Shown here: positions 43,136 through 52,004 of the stretch, one piece after another | How the letters are laid out: each line of letters starts with the position of its first letter | Position numbering within the stretch: the first letter of the stretch is position 1 | NCBI GenBank assembly: GCA_016872155.1 | Contig: VHBB01000002.1 | Coordinates: 124,001-188,000, forward strand | Direction of reading: 5' to 3' | Length of the DNA: 64,000 bases | From: Sphingomonadales bacterium | GTDB taxonomy: Bacteria; Bacteroidota; Bacteroidia; Chitinophagales; Chitinophagaceae | Program-made: the position numbers and the translations under genes | Notes under the pieces: model-generated | Database searches by the model: none | What the model was told of the DNA's origin: nothing | Seen by the model: the letters and a program-made list of their open reading frames with translations, nothing else

Positions 43136-44179
43136 TTACCAGGTAGCCTTGGCACTGGAGCGCTGGTCAAGCGAAGCAAATTGCTTGTCGAGGTATTTGT
43201 AATAACCGGTTATGGCAATCATGGCCGCATTGTCGGTACAATAGGCCAGCGAAGGAATGCTGTATTGATAGTTGTATGGTGCGGCCAGTTGCTGAATGCC
43301 ATTTCGCAGCCCGCTATTGGCCGATACACCACCGGCCAGGGCAATGTTCTTGATGCCGGTTTTTATAACAGCTTTTTTTAATTTATGCAGCAAGATCGAA
43401 ACGATGCGCTGTTGAATCGACGCGCAAAGATCTGCCAGATTTTCTTTAATAAAAGCATGCTGCTCTTCGGTAGTTGCGATCAACTCGGGATGATAAGCGT
43501 GGCTTTTACCGGCGTTTTGCAAAAAGTAGAGAATGGATGTTTTTAATCCGCTAAAACTAAAATTGAGGTCAGGAATCTGGGGCTCCGGAAACACAAAGCG
43601 GTCGGCGCGTCCCGTTTTAGCATAGTGGTCTATCAACGGGCCACCGGGGTAGGGTAGTCCGAGTAGTTTGGCCGTTTTATCGAACGCCTCGCCGGCCGCA
43701 TCATCAATGGTCTCCCCAATCACTTCCATACGAGTGGGGCTTTCGCACAAGACCAGTTGGGTATGTCCGCCACTAACTGTTAGGCATATAAAGGGAAACG
43801 CCAATTCGGGATGCTCAATAAGATTGGCCAGCACATGGGCTTGCATATGATGCACCGCAATAAGGGGTTTGCGAAGCGAAAGGGCCAATGATTTAGCAAA
43901 TTGTCCACCTACCAGCAGCGATCCGATCAGACCCGGACTTTGCGTGTAAGCAATGGCGTCAATGCGATCGAGGGTAAGATTGGCCTTGCAAAGGGCTTGC
44001 TCTACCACCGGAACAATATGTTGCATATGAGCCCTCGAGGCAAGTTCGGGAACAACGCCTCCAAAATTTTTGTGTACCTCTTGCGTGGCTACTTCGTTCG
44101 ACAAGATCTTTCCGTTCACACAAACGGCGGCAGCGGTTTCGTCGCAAGAAGATTCTATGGCGAGTATATGAATGGACAC
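43136..44179 (-). CDS. tsaD: tRNA N6-threonylcarbamoyladenosine synthase subunit TsaD
   Basis: This ASKHA-fold ATPase-like protein transfers the threonylcarbamoyl group to A37 of ANN-decoding tRNAs. The metal-binding HxxxH is at His111 and His115 (VHHMQAH), and the N-terminal SSCDET loop and PGLIGSLLVG are intact. I take the GTG at 44179 as the start because it gives the usual MSIHILAIESSCDE beginning; an ATG 57 bases upstream would overlap the next gene. The gene lies in a run with trmN6 downstream and an ABC permease upstream. MtaB at 26.4 kb acts on its product. Confidence 0.94.
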   Translation of the reverse strand: MSIHILAIESSCDETAAAVCVNGKILSNEVATQEVHKNFGGVVPELASRAHMQHIVPVVEQALCKANLTLDRIDAIAYTQSPGLIGSLLVGGQFAKSLALSLRKPLIAVHHMQAHVLANLIEHPELAFPFICLTVSGGHTQLVLCESPTRMEVIGETIDDAAGEAFDKTAKLLGLPYPGGPLIDHYAKTGRADRFVFPEPQIPDLNFSFSGLKTSILYFLQNAGKSHAYHPELIATTEEQHAFIKENLADLCASIQQRIVSILLHKLKKAVIKTGIKNIALAGGVSANSGLRNGIQQLAAPYNYQYSIPSLAYCTDNAAMIAITGYYKYLDKQFASLDQRSSAKATW

Positions 44180-44213
44180 GGCTGTAAAAATAGTAAAGTT
44201 CTGCTGCGCCCTT

Positions 44214-45473
44214 TTATTTACTGCGAATGGCCACAACGGGATCCATGCGGGCGGCTTGTCTGGCAGGAATAAAGCCGGCTATTATGCCCACGATAATGCA
44301 AATGCCGATGGCCAGCATCATATTGCTGGTAGAAATAAAGACGGGAAAGTTGAGCGCACTGGTCAGGATCTGTGTGAGCAAAAAGACAAGACTAAGCCCG
44401 ATCAGTCCTCCAATAATGCAGAGAAAAGAGGATTCTAGCAAAAACTCGGTCAGTATGATCCTGCTTTTGGCGCCGATCGCTTTTTTTAGGCCGATCTGAC
44501 TGGTTCGTTCCCGCACCGATACAAACATAATATTGGCAACACCGAACATGCCCACAATGAGTGAAAGCATCGCGATGGCCCAGCCGCCTATATTTACTTT
44601 TACGAAAAGATCGCTAACTTCTTTACTAAAGTCATTGATGTCGTTGAGCGAGAAATTATCCTCTTGTGTAGGGGTCAGTTTTCTAACGGCGCGCATGGTG
44701 CCGGTCAATTCTTCTTTTAATGTAGCAGAGGCTATCCCTTCTTTTCCTTGCACCATAATTAGCGGATCTGCCTTAAGCTCGTTCATGAGCATTCGCCCAA
44801 AACGGTAGGGAATAAAAATACTCTTGTCAAATTCCCAGCCCCCTTCCGATAAAAAGCCCTTGCCTTGTTTTTTGATAATGCCAATAACCAGCAGTTGCTT
44901 TCCTCTTACCTCTACCACTTTATCGATAGCGAGTTCGGCCTGGCCAAATAATTGTTCTGCAATTTCGTTGCCAATAATGCCCACGTGGGCTCCGTCTTTG
45001 TACTCTCTGTCTGCGATGGCTCTGCCAAAAGTGATCTCAGCGGGTTGTATGTATTGAAAATCTTCGTTAATGCTGTGGGTGGTTACGCCGCTGAGTTGTC
45101 GTCCGGCAAATTCTACCGGATCGTTGATGCTGTTGTGAAAAGCCACATAGCGGGCCATGGGCGTTCGTTCTCTGATCTCTTGTACTTCTTGATAGCGTGG
45201 AGAGGGACGGTTTACAAATTTCCACCAAGGATAGTCGGGGCCACCGCCACTGTACTCCCATTTATCGATATAGATGGTGTTGTTGCCAAGCGATTTGATC
45301 TCGTTTTGAATATTCTGCTCAAGACTGTTGACGGTTGCCAGTACACCAATAATGCAAAAGATGCCAATGGTAATGCCAAACAGCGATAAAAAGGTACGGA
45401 GCTTATTTTTCCATAGCTCTTGTATGGCCATTTTAAAGCTGCTGACAACGATCTCTAGGGTACCCCTTATCAT
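44214..45473 (-). CDS. MacB/FtsX-type ABC transporter permease
   Basis: This 419-residue permease has the MacB topology: one membrane helix (about 28-50), a large periplasmic domain to about 300, and three C-terminal helices (about 298-320, 345-370, 385-408) with the FtsX signature around [20 protein letters not shown]. The ATPase partner is not adjacent, a common arrangement in Bacteroidota. It probably works in lipoprotein or small-molecule export. TACCTTTG on the minus strand (45485-45478) ends 4 bases before the ATG and is its likely -7 box. Confidence 0.9.
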   Translation of the reverse strand: MIRGTLEIVVSSFKMAIQELWKNKLRTFLSLFGITIGIFCIIGVLATVNSLEQNIQNEIKSLGNNTIYIDKWEYSGGGPDYPWWKFVNRPSPRYQEVQEIRERTPMARYVAFHNSINDPVEFAGRQLSGVTTHSINEDFQYIQPAEITFGRAIADREYKDGAHVGIIGNEIAEQLFGQAELAIDKVVEVRGKQLLVIGIIKKQGKGFLSEGGWEFDKSIFIPYRFGRMLMNELKADPLIMVQGKEGIASATLKEELTGTMRAVRKLTPTQEDNFSLNDINDFSKEVSDLFVKVNIGGWAIAMLSLIVGMFGVANIMFVSVRERTSQIGLKKAIGAKSRIILTEFLLESSFLCIIGGLIGLSLVFLLTQILTSALNFPVFISTSNMMLAIGICIIVGIIAGFIPARQAARMDPVVAIRSK

Positions 45474-45477
45474 ACGA

Positions 45478-45485
45478 CAAAGGTA
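45478..45485 (-). promoter_or_regulatory. -7 promoter element of the ABC permease gene
   Basis: On the minus strand this reads TACCTTTG, an exact TAnnTTTG, ending 4 bases before the ATG. Confidence 0.55.
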
Positions 45486-45571
45486 CTGTCAATCGGGGGC
45501 ATACACGCTACTTTTTGACAGACGGCAAGGGCGGGCTGCGACCGGCCCTCTTTCAAGTGCGGACTCCCCCT

Positions 45572-45579
45572 TACCTTTG
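45572..45579 (+). promoter_or_regulatory. -7 promoter element of prfC
   Basis: TACCTTTG is an exact TAnnTTTG ending 10 bases before the prfC ATG at 45590. It supports that start over one 75 bases upstream. Confidence 0.6.
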
Positions 45580-45589
45580 CGGCGCTCTT

Positions 45590-47173
45590 ATGAAATACCA
45601 GCACGAAATCGCCAAGCGACGCAGTTTTGCCATCATCTCTCACCCCGATGCCGGAAAAACTACCCTTACCGAGAAGTTTTTGCTTTTCGGAGGGGCCATT
45701 CAGGTGGCAGGGGCCGTTAAAAGTAACAAGATAAAGAAGCATGCGACCAGCGATTTTATGGAGATCGAAAGGCAGCGGGGTATTTCGGTCGCGACCTCGG
45801 TGATGAGTTTTGAATATAATGGTATTCTGATCAATTTGCTCGATACGCCGGGTCACAAAGATTTTGCGGAAGATACCTACCGTACCCTAACGGCAGTCGA
45901 TAGCGTAATTCTGGTGGTGGACAGCGTTAATGGGGTAGAGGAGCAAACGCGCCGTCTGATGGAGGTCTGTCGTATGCGCGACACGCCGGTCATTGTTTTT
46001 ATCAACAAGATGGACCGCGATGGAAAAAACAGATTTGATCTGTTAGAAGAGATCGAAAAAGAGTTAACGATTCGGCTTCATCCCATGACCTGGCCCATCA
46101 ACAGTGGTAAGGACTTTAAGGGGGTATACAACATGACCGATCAAAGCCTGCTCTTGTTCAGAGCCGGAACCCGCGGCGACGAAGACACGCTCAAGATCGC
46201 TTCGCTGGCCGATCCCATTTTGGAACAAAAGCTTGGCGAAAGAGATGCTCATCAATTGCGCGAAGACGCCGAGTTGGTCGAGGGCGTCTACGGGCCCCTG
46301 AACATAGAGGATTATCTGCAGGCCCGTGTCGCGCCCGTTTTCTTTGGAAGCGCCATTAACAATTTTGGCGTAAAAGAAATGCTCGATACATTTATTCGGA
46401 TTGCCCCTACGCCTCGCAGCAGAGTTGCCACCACCCGCCCGGTAGAGGTACAAGAAGACAAGATGAGTGGATTCGTCTTTAAGATCCATGCTAACCTCGA
46501 TCCCAAGCACCGCGACCGGATCGCATTTTTTAGAATTTGCGCCGGAAAATTTGAACGCAACAAATATTATCACCATGTTCGTCTCGATAAGGATCTGCGT
46601 TTTAGCAATCCATATTCTTTTATGGCGCGCGATAAAAGTATCATCGAAGATGCCTATGCGGGCGATGTGGTAGGTCTTTTCGATACGGGTAATTTCAAGA
46701 TCGGGGATACGCTTACCGAGGGGGAAGATTTTTATTTTACCGGCATCCCTTCTTTTTCTCCCGAGATCTTTAAAGAGGTAGTCAATAAAGACCCGCTAAA
46801 AACCAAACAACTCGAAAAGGGGTTACTACAATTGACCGACGAGGGCGTTGCCCAGCTCTTTACCCAATTTGGGGGCAATAAAAAAATAATCGGATGTGTG
46901 GGGGAGCTGCAGTTTGAGGTTATCCAGTACAGGCTATTACATGAGTACGGGGCTTCGGTAGTGTTTAATTCCATGCCTTTTTACAAGGCCTGCTGGCTTA
47001 CGGCTGCCGATCCGTCGAAGCTTATCGATTTTCTGCGATTCAAGCAGGCCAATGCGGCCGAAGATAAAGACGGTCATCCTGTGTACCTGGCCCAAAGCGA
47101 ATGGTTTCTTAACACAGAGATGACCAATAATCCCGATATTCAGTTTCACTTTAGCAGCGAAATTCATAAGTAG
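45590..47173 (+). CDS. prfC: peptide chain release factor 3
   Basis: This GTPase removes RF1/RF2 from the ribosome after termination. The 527-residue protein begins [11 protein letters not shown], with G1 HPDAGKTT at 18-25, DTPGHKDF (G3) near 86-93 and NKMD (G4) near 140. The translation-factor domain II and the RF3-specific C-terminal domain are complete. I chose the ATG at 45590 since a 25-residue upstream extension is unlike the family and precedes the promoter element. It is the translational companion of prmC at 7.9 kb. Confidence 0.96.
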   Translation: MKYQHEIAKRRSFAIISHPDAGKTTLTEKFLLFGGAIQVAGAVKSNKIKKHATSDFMEIERQRGISVATSVMSFEYNGILINLLDTPGHKDFAEDTYRTLTAVDSVILVVDSVNGVEEQTRRLMEVCRMRDTPVIVFINKMDRDGKNRFDLLEEIEKELTIRLHPMTWPINSGKDFKGVYNMTDQSLLLFRAGTRGDEDTLKIASLADPILEQKLGERDAHQLREDAELVEGVYGPLNIEDYLQARVAPVFFGSAINNFGVKEMLDTFIRIAPTPRSRVATTRPVEVQEDKMSGFVFKIHANLDPKHRDRIAFFRICAGKFERNKYYHHVRLDKDLRFSNPYSFMARDKSIIEDAYAGDVVGLFDTGNFKIGDTLTEGEDFYFTGIPSFSPEIFKEVVNKDPLKTKQLEKGLLQLTDEGVAQLFTQFGGNKKIIGCVGELQFEVIQYRLLHEYGASVVFNSMPFYKACWLTAADPSKLIDFLRFKQANAAEDKDGHPVYLAQSEWFLNTEMTNNPDIQFHFSSEIHK

Positions 47174-47278
47174 GTCCTTCAATAGAAGGAGCCGTCTTTC
47201 TGCGGGCAGGCAGGGTATCGGAGGGCAGGTATCGCCTATAAATGCCCATCAATTACTTTAAACGCGGATAGCCAGTAG

Positions 47279-48622
47279 TTAAAAGGGTGCTTGTAAGCCC
47301 GTATAGTTATGCGGGGTGATACTTTTGAGTTCCTTTTTGACAGCGGCTTTAACACCGAGCCCGTCAATGAACTTGTGTAACACTTGTTTGGTAATACGCT
47401 GCTGCCCACGGGTAAGGTCTTTTAGCGCTTCATAGGGTTCGGGATAGTTTTCGCGACGAAGTATAGTTTGAATAGCTTCTGCCACTACGGCCCAATTTTG
47501 ATCAAGGTCCTCATAGATCTTTGCATCATTAAGCACCAGCTTACCAATGCCTTTTTCGAGTGAACGCAAGGCCACCAGCGTATGGGCTACCGGAACACCA
47601 ATATTGCGCAATACGGTCGAGTCGGTCAGGTCGCGTTGAAGTCGAGATACGGGCAATTTGCCAGCCATATGCTCAAAGAGCGCATTGGCCAAGCCTAAAT
47701 TTCCTTCAGCATTTTCGAAGTCGATGGGATTGACCTTATGGGGCATAGCCGAGGAGCCGACCTCTCCTTTCTTGGTCTTTTGCGAGAAATATTCCAGAGA
47801 GATATAGGTCCACATATCTCTGGAGAAATCGATCAGGATAGTATTGATCCTGCGCATGGCATCGAACTGCGCCGCTAGCTGGTCGTAGTGTTCGATCTGG
47901 GTGGTGTGCTGTTGGCGAGTAAGTCCGAGAGAAGCCAACATCTCATTGCCAAAACGGATCCAGTTGATCTGAGGGAAGGCCACATGGTGTGCATTGAAAT
48001 TACCGGTGGCACCTCCAAATTTAGCGGTAAACGGAACACCGATAAATTGCTCGATCTGGTTTTGAATGCGTTCCACAAAAACCATGATCTCCTTTCCCAG
48101 TTTGGTAGGACTGGCCGGTTGGCCATGGGTACGGGCCAGAAGGGGAACATCCCGATATCGTTGGGCCAGTATCCTTAACTCGGTATTCAAATTCAGCAGG
48201 GTCGGAAGATATTCGTTTTCCATCGCGTGTTTCCAGGCAAGCGGTACTGCTGTGTTGTTGATGTCTTGCGAGGTAAGTCCGAAATGAACCCATTCCCGAA
48301 TGGCGGTAGCTCCGCACGTGTCTAATTCTTTTTTTAAGAAATATTCGACGGCCTTAACATCGTGATTAGTGGTCTTTTCAATGGTTTTGATGGCCATGGC
48401 CTGCTCTGGTGAGAATGTCTCGCACAGTGTTTTTAGGTGTTTGGTAGCCGCAGCCCCCAGTTTGATGATCTTTTTTTTCTCGAGCCAAAAGAGGTAATGA
48501 ACCTCTACCAGAATTCTGTATTTGATTAGGCCAAACTCGGAGAAATACTCTTCGAGCGACTGTACCTGGCTTCGATATCGGCCGTCAATGGCGGCTATGG
48601 CGGTGAGTGTGCTGCGTTCCAT
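47279..48622 (-). CDS. purB: adenylosuccinate lyase
   Basis: This enzyme releases fumarate in two steps of purine synthesis (SAICAR to AICAR and adenylosuccinate to AMP). The 447-residue protein has the fumarase/aspartase signature SSAMPHKVNP with the catalytic serine loop, and FGLTSQDINNT containing the second conserved segment. Its closeness to the E. coli-type (longer) branch is suggested by the THGQPASPTKLGKE motif. The 105-base gap to prfC has no gene. It is divergent to mqnA. Confidence 0.95.
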   Translation of the reverse strand: MERSTLTAIAAIDGRYRSQVQSLEEYFSEFGLIKYRILVEVHYLFWLEKKKIIKLGAAATKHLKTLCETFSPEQAMAIKTIEKTTNHDVKAVEYFLKKELDTCGATAIREWVHFGLTSQDINNTAVPLAWKHAMENEYLPTLLNLNTELRILAQRYRDVPLLARTHGQPASPTKLGKEIMVFVERIQNQIEQFIGVPFTAKFGGATGNFNAHHVAFPQINWIRFGNEMLASLGLTRQQHTTQIEHYDQLAAQFDAMRRINTILIDFSRDMWTYISLEYFSQKTKKGEVGSSAMPHKVNPIDFENAEGNLGLANALFEHMAGKLPVSRLQRDLTDSTVLRNIGVPVAHTLVALRSLEKGIGKLVLNDAKIYEDLDQNWAVVAEAIQTILRRENYPEPYEALKDLTRGQQRITKQVLHKFIDGLGVKAAVKKELKSITPHNYTGLQAPF

Positions 48623-48654
48623 GAATTCTATTGGTTTATGGACGGCTGATCCAG

Positions 48655-48662
48655 TACCTTTG
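48655..48662 (+). promoter_or_regulatory. -7 promoter element of mqnA
   Basis: TACCTTTG is an exact TAnnTTTG, with a TTG at 48631-48633 about 21 bases before it as a partial -33. It ends 20 bases before the TTG start codon of mqnA. Confidence 0.5.
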
Positions 48663-48682
48663 TAACCACAAATTTAGTTAAT

Positions 48683-49423
48683 TTGAAGAAGATACGAGTT
48701 GGGATCGTTAACTACCTTAACACGAGGCCGTTGCTGTATGGGTTAGAGCAGGCTGATTTTTTGCCAGAGATGGAACTAACTGGTAATTATCCAGCTGCTG
48801 TGGCCTCACAATTAATAGGGGGAGACCTAGATTTGGCCTTAGTACCAGTCGCCATTATCCCCACATTGCCAACGCATTTTATTGTGGGGAACCATTGCAT
48901 TGCTACTGATTATGAAGTTGCTTCAGTATGCGTTTGTAGCCAGGTTCCCATTAGGGAGGTTGATAGTATATTGTTAGACTACCAAAGCAAAACATCCATT
49001 GCTCTTTTGCAGATTCTTCTCCGATATCACTGGAGGTTAAATCCTCGCTTGAGTTTAACTAAGTCGGACTCTTTTATAGCAGAGATTGTAGATCGACAAG
49101 CAGGTTTGATTATAGGCGACAGGGCCTTAGAGGTTCGTTCTAAGTATCATCACGTCTATGATCTTGGGGTGGCATGGCATATGTTTACTGGGCTTCCTTT
49201 TGTTTTTGCCACTTGGATTAGTACTCAGAAACTCCCTCCCTCTTTTATTGCGCGATTTGATGCCGCCAATGCTTTGGGCGTTCGGTCTATTGATAAAGTC
49301 ATTCAACAAGTTGGGAAAAACAGCTCTTATGATTTGGATACGTACTTTAGAAAAAATATCAGTTATCAGCTAACCGATAAAAAAAATCAGGCAATTACTT
49401 CTTTTTTGGATTTTCTAAGGTAG
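48683..49423 (+). CDS. mqnA: chorismate dehydratase MqnA (futalosine pathway)
   Basis: This converts chorismate to 3-[(1-carboxyvinyl)oxy]benzoate, the first step of menaquinone synthesis by the futalosine route. The 246-residue periplasmic-binding-protein-like fold has the family start MKKIRVGIVNYLNTRPLLYGL, and the DLALVPVA and GLIIGDRAL segments. The start codon appears to be TTG at 48683. The later enzyme MqnE is encoded at 62.3 kb. Codon and base use is noticeably AT-richer than in purB, like the glycan genes that follow. Its stop faces that of the FkbM gene with 2 bases between. Confidence 0.9.
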   Translation: MKKIRVGIVNYLNTRPLLYGLEQADFLPEMELTGNYPAAVASQLIGGDLDLALVPVAIIPTLPTHFIVGNHCIATDYEVASVCVCSQVPIREVDSILLDYQSKTSIALLQILLRYHWRLNPRLSLTKSDSFIAEIVDRQAGLIIGDRALEVRSKYHHVYDLGVAWHMFTGLPFVFATWISTQKLPPSFIARFDAANALGVRSIDKVIQQVGKNSSYDLDTYFRKNISYQLTDKKNQAITSFLDFLR

Positions 49424-49425
49424 CT

Positions 49426-50283
49426 CTACGTTGGTTTCTTTTTATTATCTCTAAAGCAAAAAATGTTCAATTGTAAGTCAAAAAGATGGGTTGTTTCTTC
49501 TTTCTGGTAGAGTGGCGTTTTATAGTTGACAGCCGCCTCCTTTAGATAGTAGGTGAACTTGGCTCTGGTTAGTAATGATAGCAAATCAGTTAGTTGATTT
49601 TGTTTGTTGAAAAACCCATGATACTCGATAAACATTGAATTAACTAAAAAAAGCCTGTCTTCAATGTCAGTTATTATATCATACTCTGCGCCCTCTACAT
49701 CTAATTTTAGAAAGTCTACGGGATCGTTAATATAATCTCGTAGGCGAACAGAGCGTATCATTTCTTCAGACTCAAGTGTCGAATTAGCCAATCTGCTAGC
49801 CATGCCATGATTGCTAATAAATGGGACTAGTCCGCTGCGGTTCCACACCGCAGCTTGAATGGGGGAGACGTTTGCAAGTTCAAAAGATAAAATATTTTTT
49901 TTGAGTAATTCGAAATTATCGCTATCTGGCTCGAAAGCTGTAATTATTGCTTGAGGGCATACGGTTTTTAAATAGATAATACTTAGGCCAATATTGGCCC
50001 CGCAGTCTATTATTCTGGCATTTTTTTGAAAGGATTGCTTGTAAACCTCATGAATAAAAATTTCTTCTAGTCCATGTAAAAGTTCTTGTGGGGCCTTAAA
50101 ATAAAGTAGGTTACCCAAAAATTGTTGTTGATAGAGGCGGCCCGGGGGGAGGTGTTTGATAATTGTTTTTCTCCAAAAGGAAATGCCCAATTTTCTCCAG
50201 CTTCTATTTTGTTGGGTTGTAAGACGGGTTCGCAGCCCGTAAAGAAGCCTATGTGCTAAACTGTTAGGGTAAGGTTGACTCAT
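49426..50283 (-). CDS. FkbM family methyltransferase
   Basis: This is a 285-residue SAM-dependent methyltransferase of the FkbM family, usually acting on a hydroxyl of a sugar or polyketide. The SAM site DCGANIGLS is at residues 93-101, AFEPDSDN follows at about 118, and the DFLKLDVEGAEYDI motif lies near 195. In this context (glycosyltransferases next door) it probably methylates a sugar of a surface glycan. The acceptor is unknown. It converges on mqnA and is divergent to the GT2 gene. Confidence 0.87.
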   Translation of the reverse strand: MSQPYPNSLAHRLLYGLRTRLTTQQNRSWRKLGISFWRKTIIKHLPPGRLYQQQFLGNLLYFKAPQELLHGLEEIFIHEVYKQSFQKNARIIDCGANIGLSIIYLKTVCPQAIITAFEPDSDNFELLKKNILSFELANVSPIQAAVWNRSGLVPFISNHGMASRLANSTLESEEMIRSVRLRDYINDPVDFLKLDVEGAEYDIITDIEDRLFLVNSMFIEYHGFFNKQNQLTDLLSLLTRAKFTYYLKEAAVNYKTPLYQKEETTHLFDLQLNIFCFRDNKKKPT

Positions 50284-50313
50284 TTAATCTATAAAAGTAC
50301 GAATTTTGTATTG

Positions 50314-51237
50314 ATGCAGCCACTTCTGTCTATTTGTATCCCTTCTTTTCAACGACCGCTTTTTTTAAAGCGGTTATTAGACAGTATACGTATTCAGACA
50401 TTTACCGATTTTGAGGTGATTATTTCGGATGATTCGGCAGACGACTCCGTGCTCAATTTGTTGCAGCAAATGTCTTATCCGTTTTGTTTGCGTTATCATA
50501 AGAATGAGCAATCGCTGGGAACCCCACGTAATTGGGTTAGGGCAATAGAGCTAGCCAGTGGTAAGTGGATTAAGTTGATGCATGATGATGATTGGCTCAC
50601 TGATCAGTATTCATTGGAGCATTTTGTTGCTTCAATTTCTGTTGGAACTGATGTGCTTTTTTCTGGATACCGTACCTTTAACGAGGTGTCTAAGACGGTT
50701 ACCGACAAGACGCTTAATCTGACTCAGTTTAAAATGCTTCAAAGAAATCCTTATCGGTTATTTGCTGAAAATATTATAGGCCCACCCAGTGTTGTCTTAT
50801 TCAGAAGTGATATGGTTGAGCGCTATGATATCAGCCTCAAGTGGCTGGTTGATTTGGAGGCATACATAAGAATGATAAGAGGTTATTCTTGTCATTATAT
50901 CTCTCATCCGCTTATAACAATGGGAATCAGCGATAGTCAGGTTACACAGTCCTGTCGTCTGAATCCCGGCGTAGAGATACCTGAGATGCTTTATTTTTAT
51001 AATAAGCATGGAAAAGTTAGCGCACAGACATGGATTGTATATGATGCATGGTGGCGAATAATTAGAAATTTATCTATTCGTAATCTTGATCAGCTTGTTA
51101 AGTACTCAAATGGTCAGTATGTCCCTAATTTTATTTTACAAATTATCAAGTTGCAAAGTCTCATACCTTTGTCACTACTCAGACAAGGGCTGATATCGAA
51201 ATTAGTTATGCTTTTTTCATATTACTTCAACCGGTAG
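50314..51237 (+). CDS. glycosyltransferase family 2
   Basis: This is a 307-residue GT-A fold inverting glycosyltransferase. I chose the ATG at 50314 (MQPLLSICIPSF) rather than one 39 bases upstream, which overlaps the divergent gene. The nucleotide-sugar strand has ISDDS (37-41) and the metal-binding motif is HDDDW (90-94). Three hydrophobic residues runs near the C-terminus do not form clear membrane helices. It is the first of three co-directional genes for surface-glycan synthesis; sugar and acceptor are unknown. The sequence is AT-rich compared with the core genes. Confidence 0.88.
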   Translation: MQPLLSICIPSFQRPLFLKRLLDSIRIQTFTDFEVIISDDSADDSVLNLLQQMSYPFCLRYHKNEQSLGTPRNWVRAIELASGKWIKLMHDDDWLTDQYSLEHFVASISVGTDVLFSGYRTFNEVSKTVTDKTLNLTQFKMLQRNPYRLFAENIIGPPSVVLFRSDMVERYDISLKWLVDLEAYIRMIRGYSCHYISHPLITMGISDSQVTQSCRLNPGVEIPEMLYFYNKHGKVSAQTWIVYDAWWRIIRNLSIRNLDQLVKYSNGQYVPNFILQIIKLQSLIPLSLLRQGLISKLVMLFSYYFNR

Positions 51238-51317
51238 CATGATTTTTTCATTAGAAATCAAGAGGTGCTGGTTCTGGATGCTGAAAAAGTTTATCGTTTC
51301 ATCAAATTCTAGTTTTT

Positions 51318-52004
51318 ATGGTTGTTGGTAACGGGCTAGTCGCTAGAGCGTTTTCTGCTTATCAAGAAGATGTAGATAAACTTATTTTTGCTTCTGGCGT
51401 ATCTAATTCTTCTTTTACAAATCATCAAGAGGCAGATCGGGAGTATGAATTACTTTATACATACCTGAAAAAATATCCAGATCTCCAGCTTATTTATTTC
51501 AGTACTGCATCAGTTTATGACCCTTCTTTGCAGGATTCCTTTTATATTCGGCATAAGTTGAATATAGAGAATTATATCAAGGAAAATGCTTCCAAATATC
51601 TTATCATTCGGGCTTCTAATATTGTTGGTGGTGGGACCAATCCTAATACACTTGTTAATCGGTTTATTCATCAGTTTTCAACTAACGAGACTATTGATGT
51701 TTGGAGACATGCTACGCGTAATTTAATTGGGTTAGATGATTTTTATTTAATTGTGGACTCTTTGATTAAGAAGCAACTTTATACTAATTCAATAGTTAAT
51801 GTTGCGAATCCGATTTCCAACACTGTTTTTCAGGTAGTAGATGCTATTGCTAACTTTATGCAGGTTGTTCCAAATATTAGGATTTTGGACAGGGGTACGT
51901 CTTATTTTATTAATGTTACAACTATTTTACCATTAATTCATAAATTAGAGTTGTGTTTCACTGCCGATTATCTTGACAGCTTGCTGAAGCGGTATTACTC
52001 ATGA
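51318..52004 (+). CDS. short NAD-dependent epimerase/dehydratase family protein
   Basis: This 228-residue protein is shorter than usual extended SDR enzymes (about 300). It starts VVGNGLVARAF, a GxGxxA nucleotide motif, has the catalytic Ser/Thr in YFSTASVYD and a YxxxK motif in YIRHK, so the active site is present. The substrate-binding C-terminal part is reduced. It likely makes or modifies a nucleotide sugar for the adjacent glycosyltransferases. Its stop overlaps the next gene's start in an ATGA, showing tight coupling. Confidence 0.78.
   Translation: MVVGNGLVARAFSAYQEDVDKLIFASGVSNSSFTNHQEADREYELLYTYLKKYPDLQLIYFSTASVYDPSLQDSFYIRHKLNIENYIKENASKYLIIRASNIVGGGTNPNTLVNRFIHQFSTNETIDVWRHATRNLIGLDDFYLIVDSLIKKQLYTNSIVNVANPISNTVFQVVDAIANFMQVVPNIRILDRGTSYFINVTTILPLIHKLELCFTADYLDSLLKRYYS

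Noticed and set aside
42935-43381. 148-codon plus-strand frame opposite trmN6 and tsaD
   Set aside because: Antisense to two clear conserved genes, no independent support.
44180-44236. Longer TsaD start at an upstream ATG
   Set aside because: Would add 19 residues not found in the family and overlap the permease gene.
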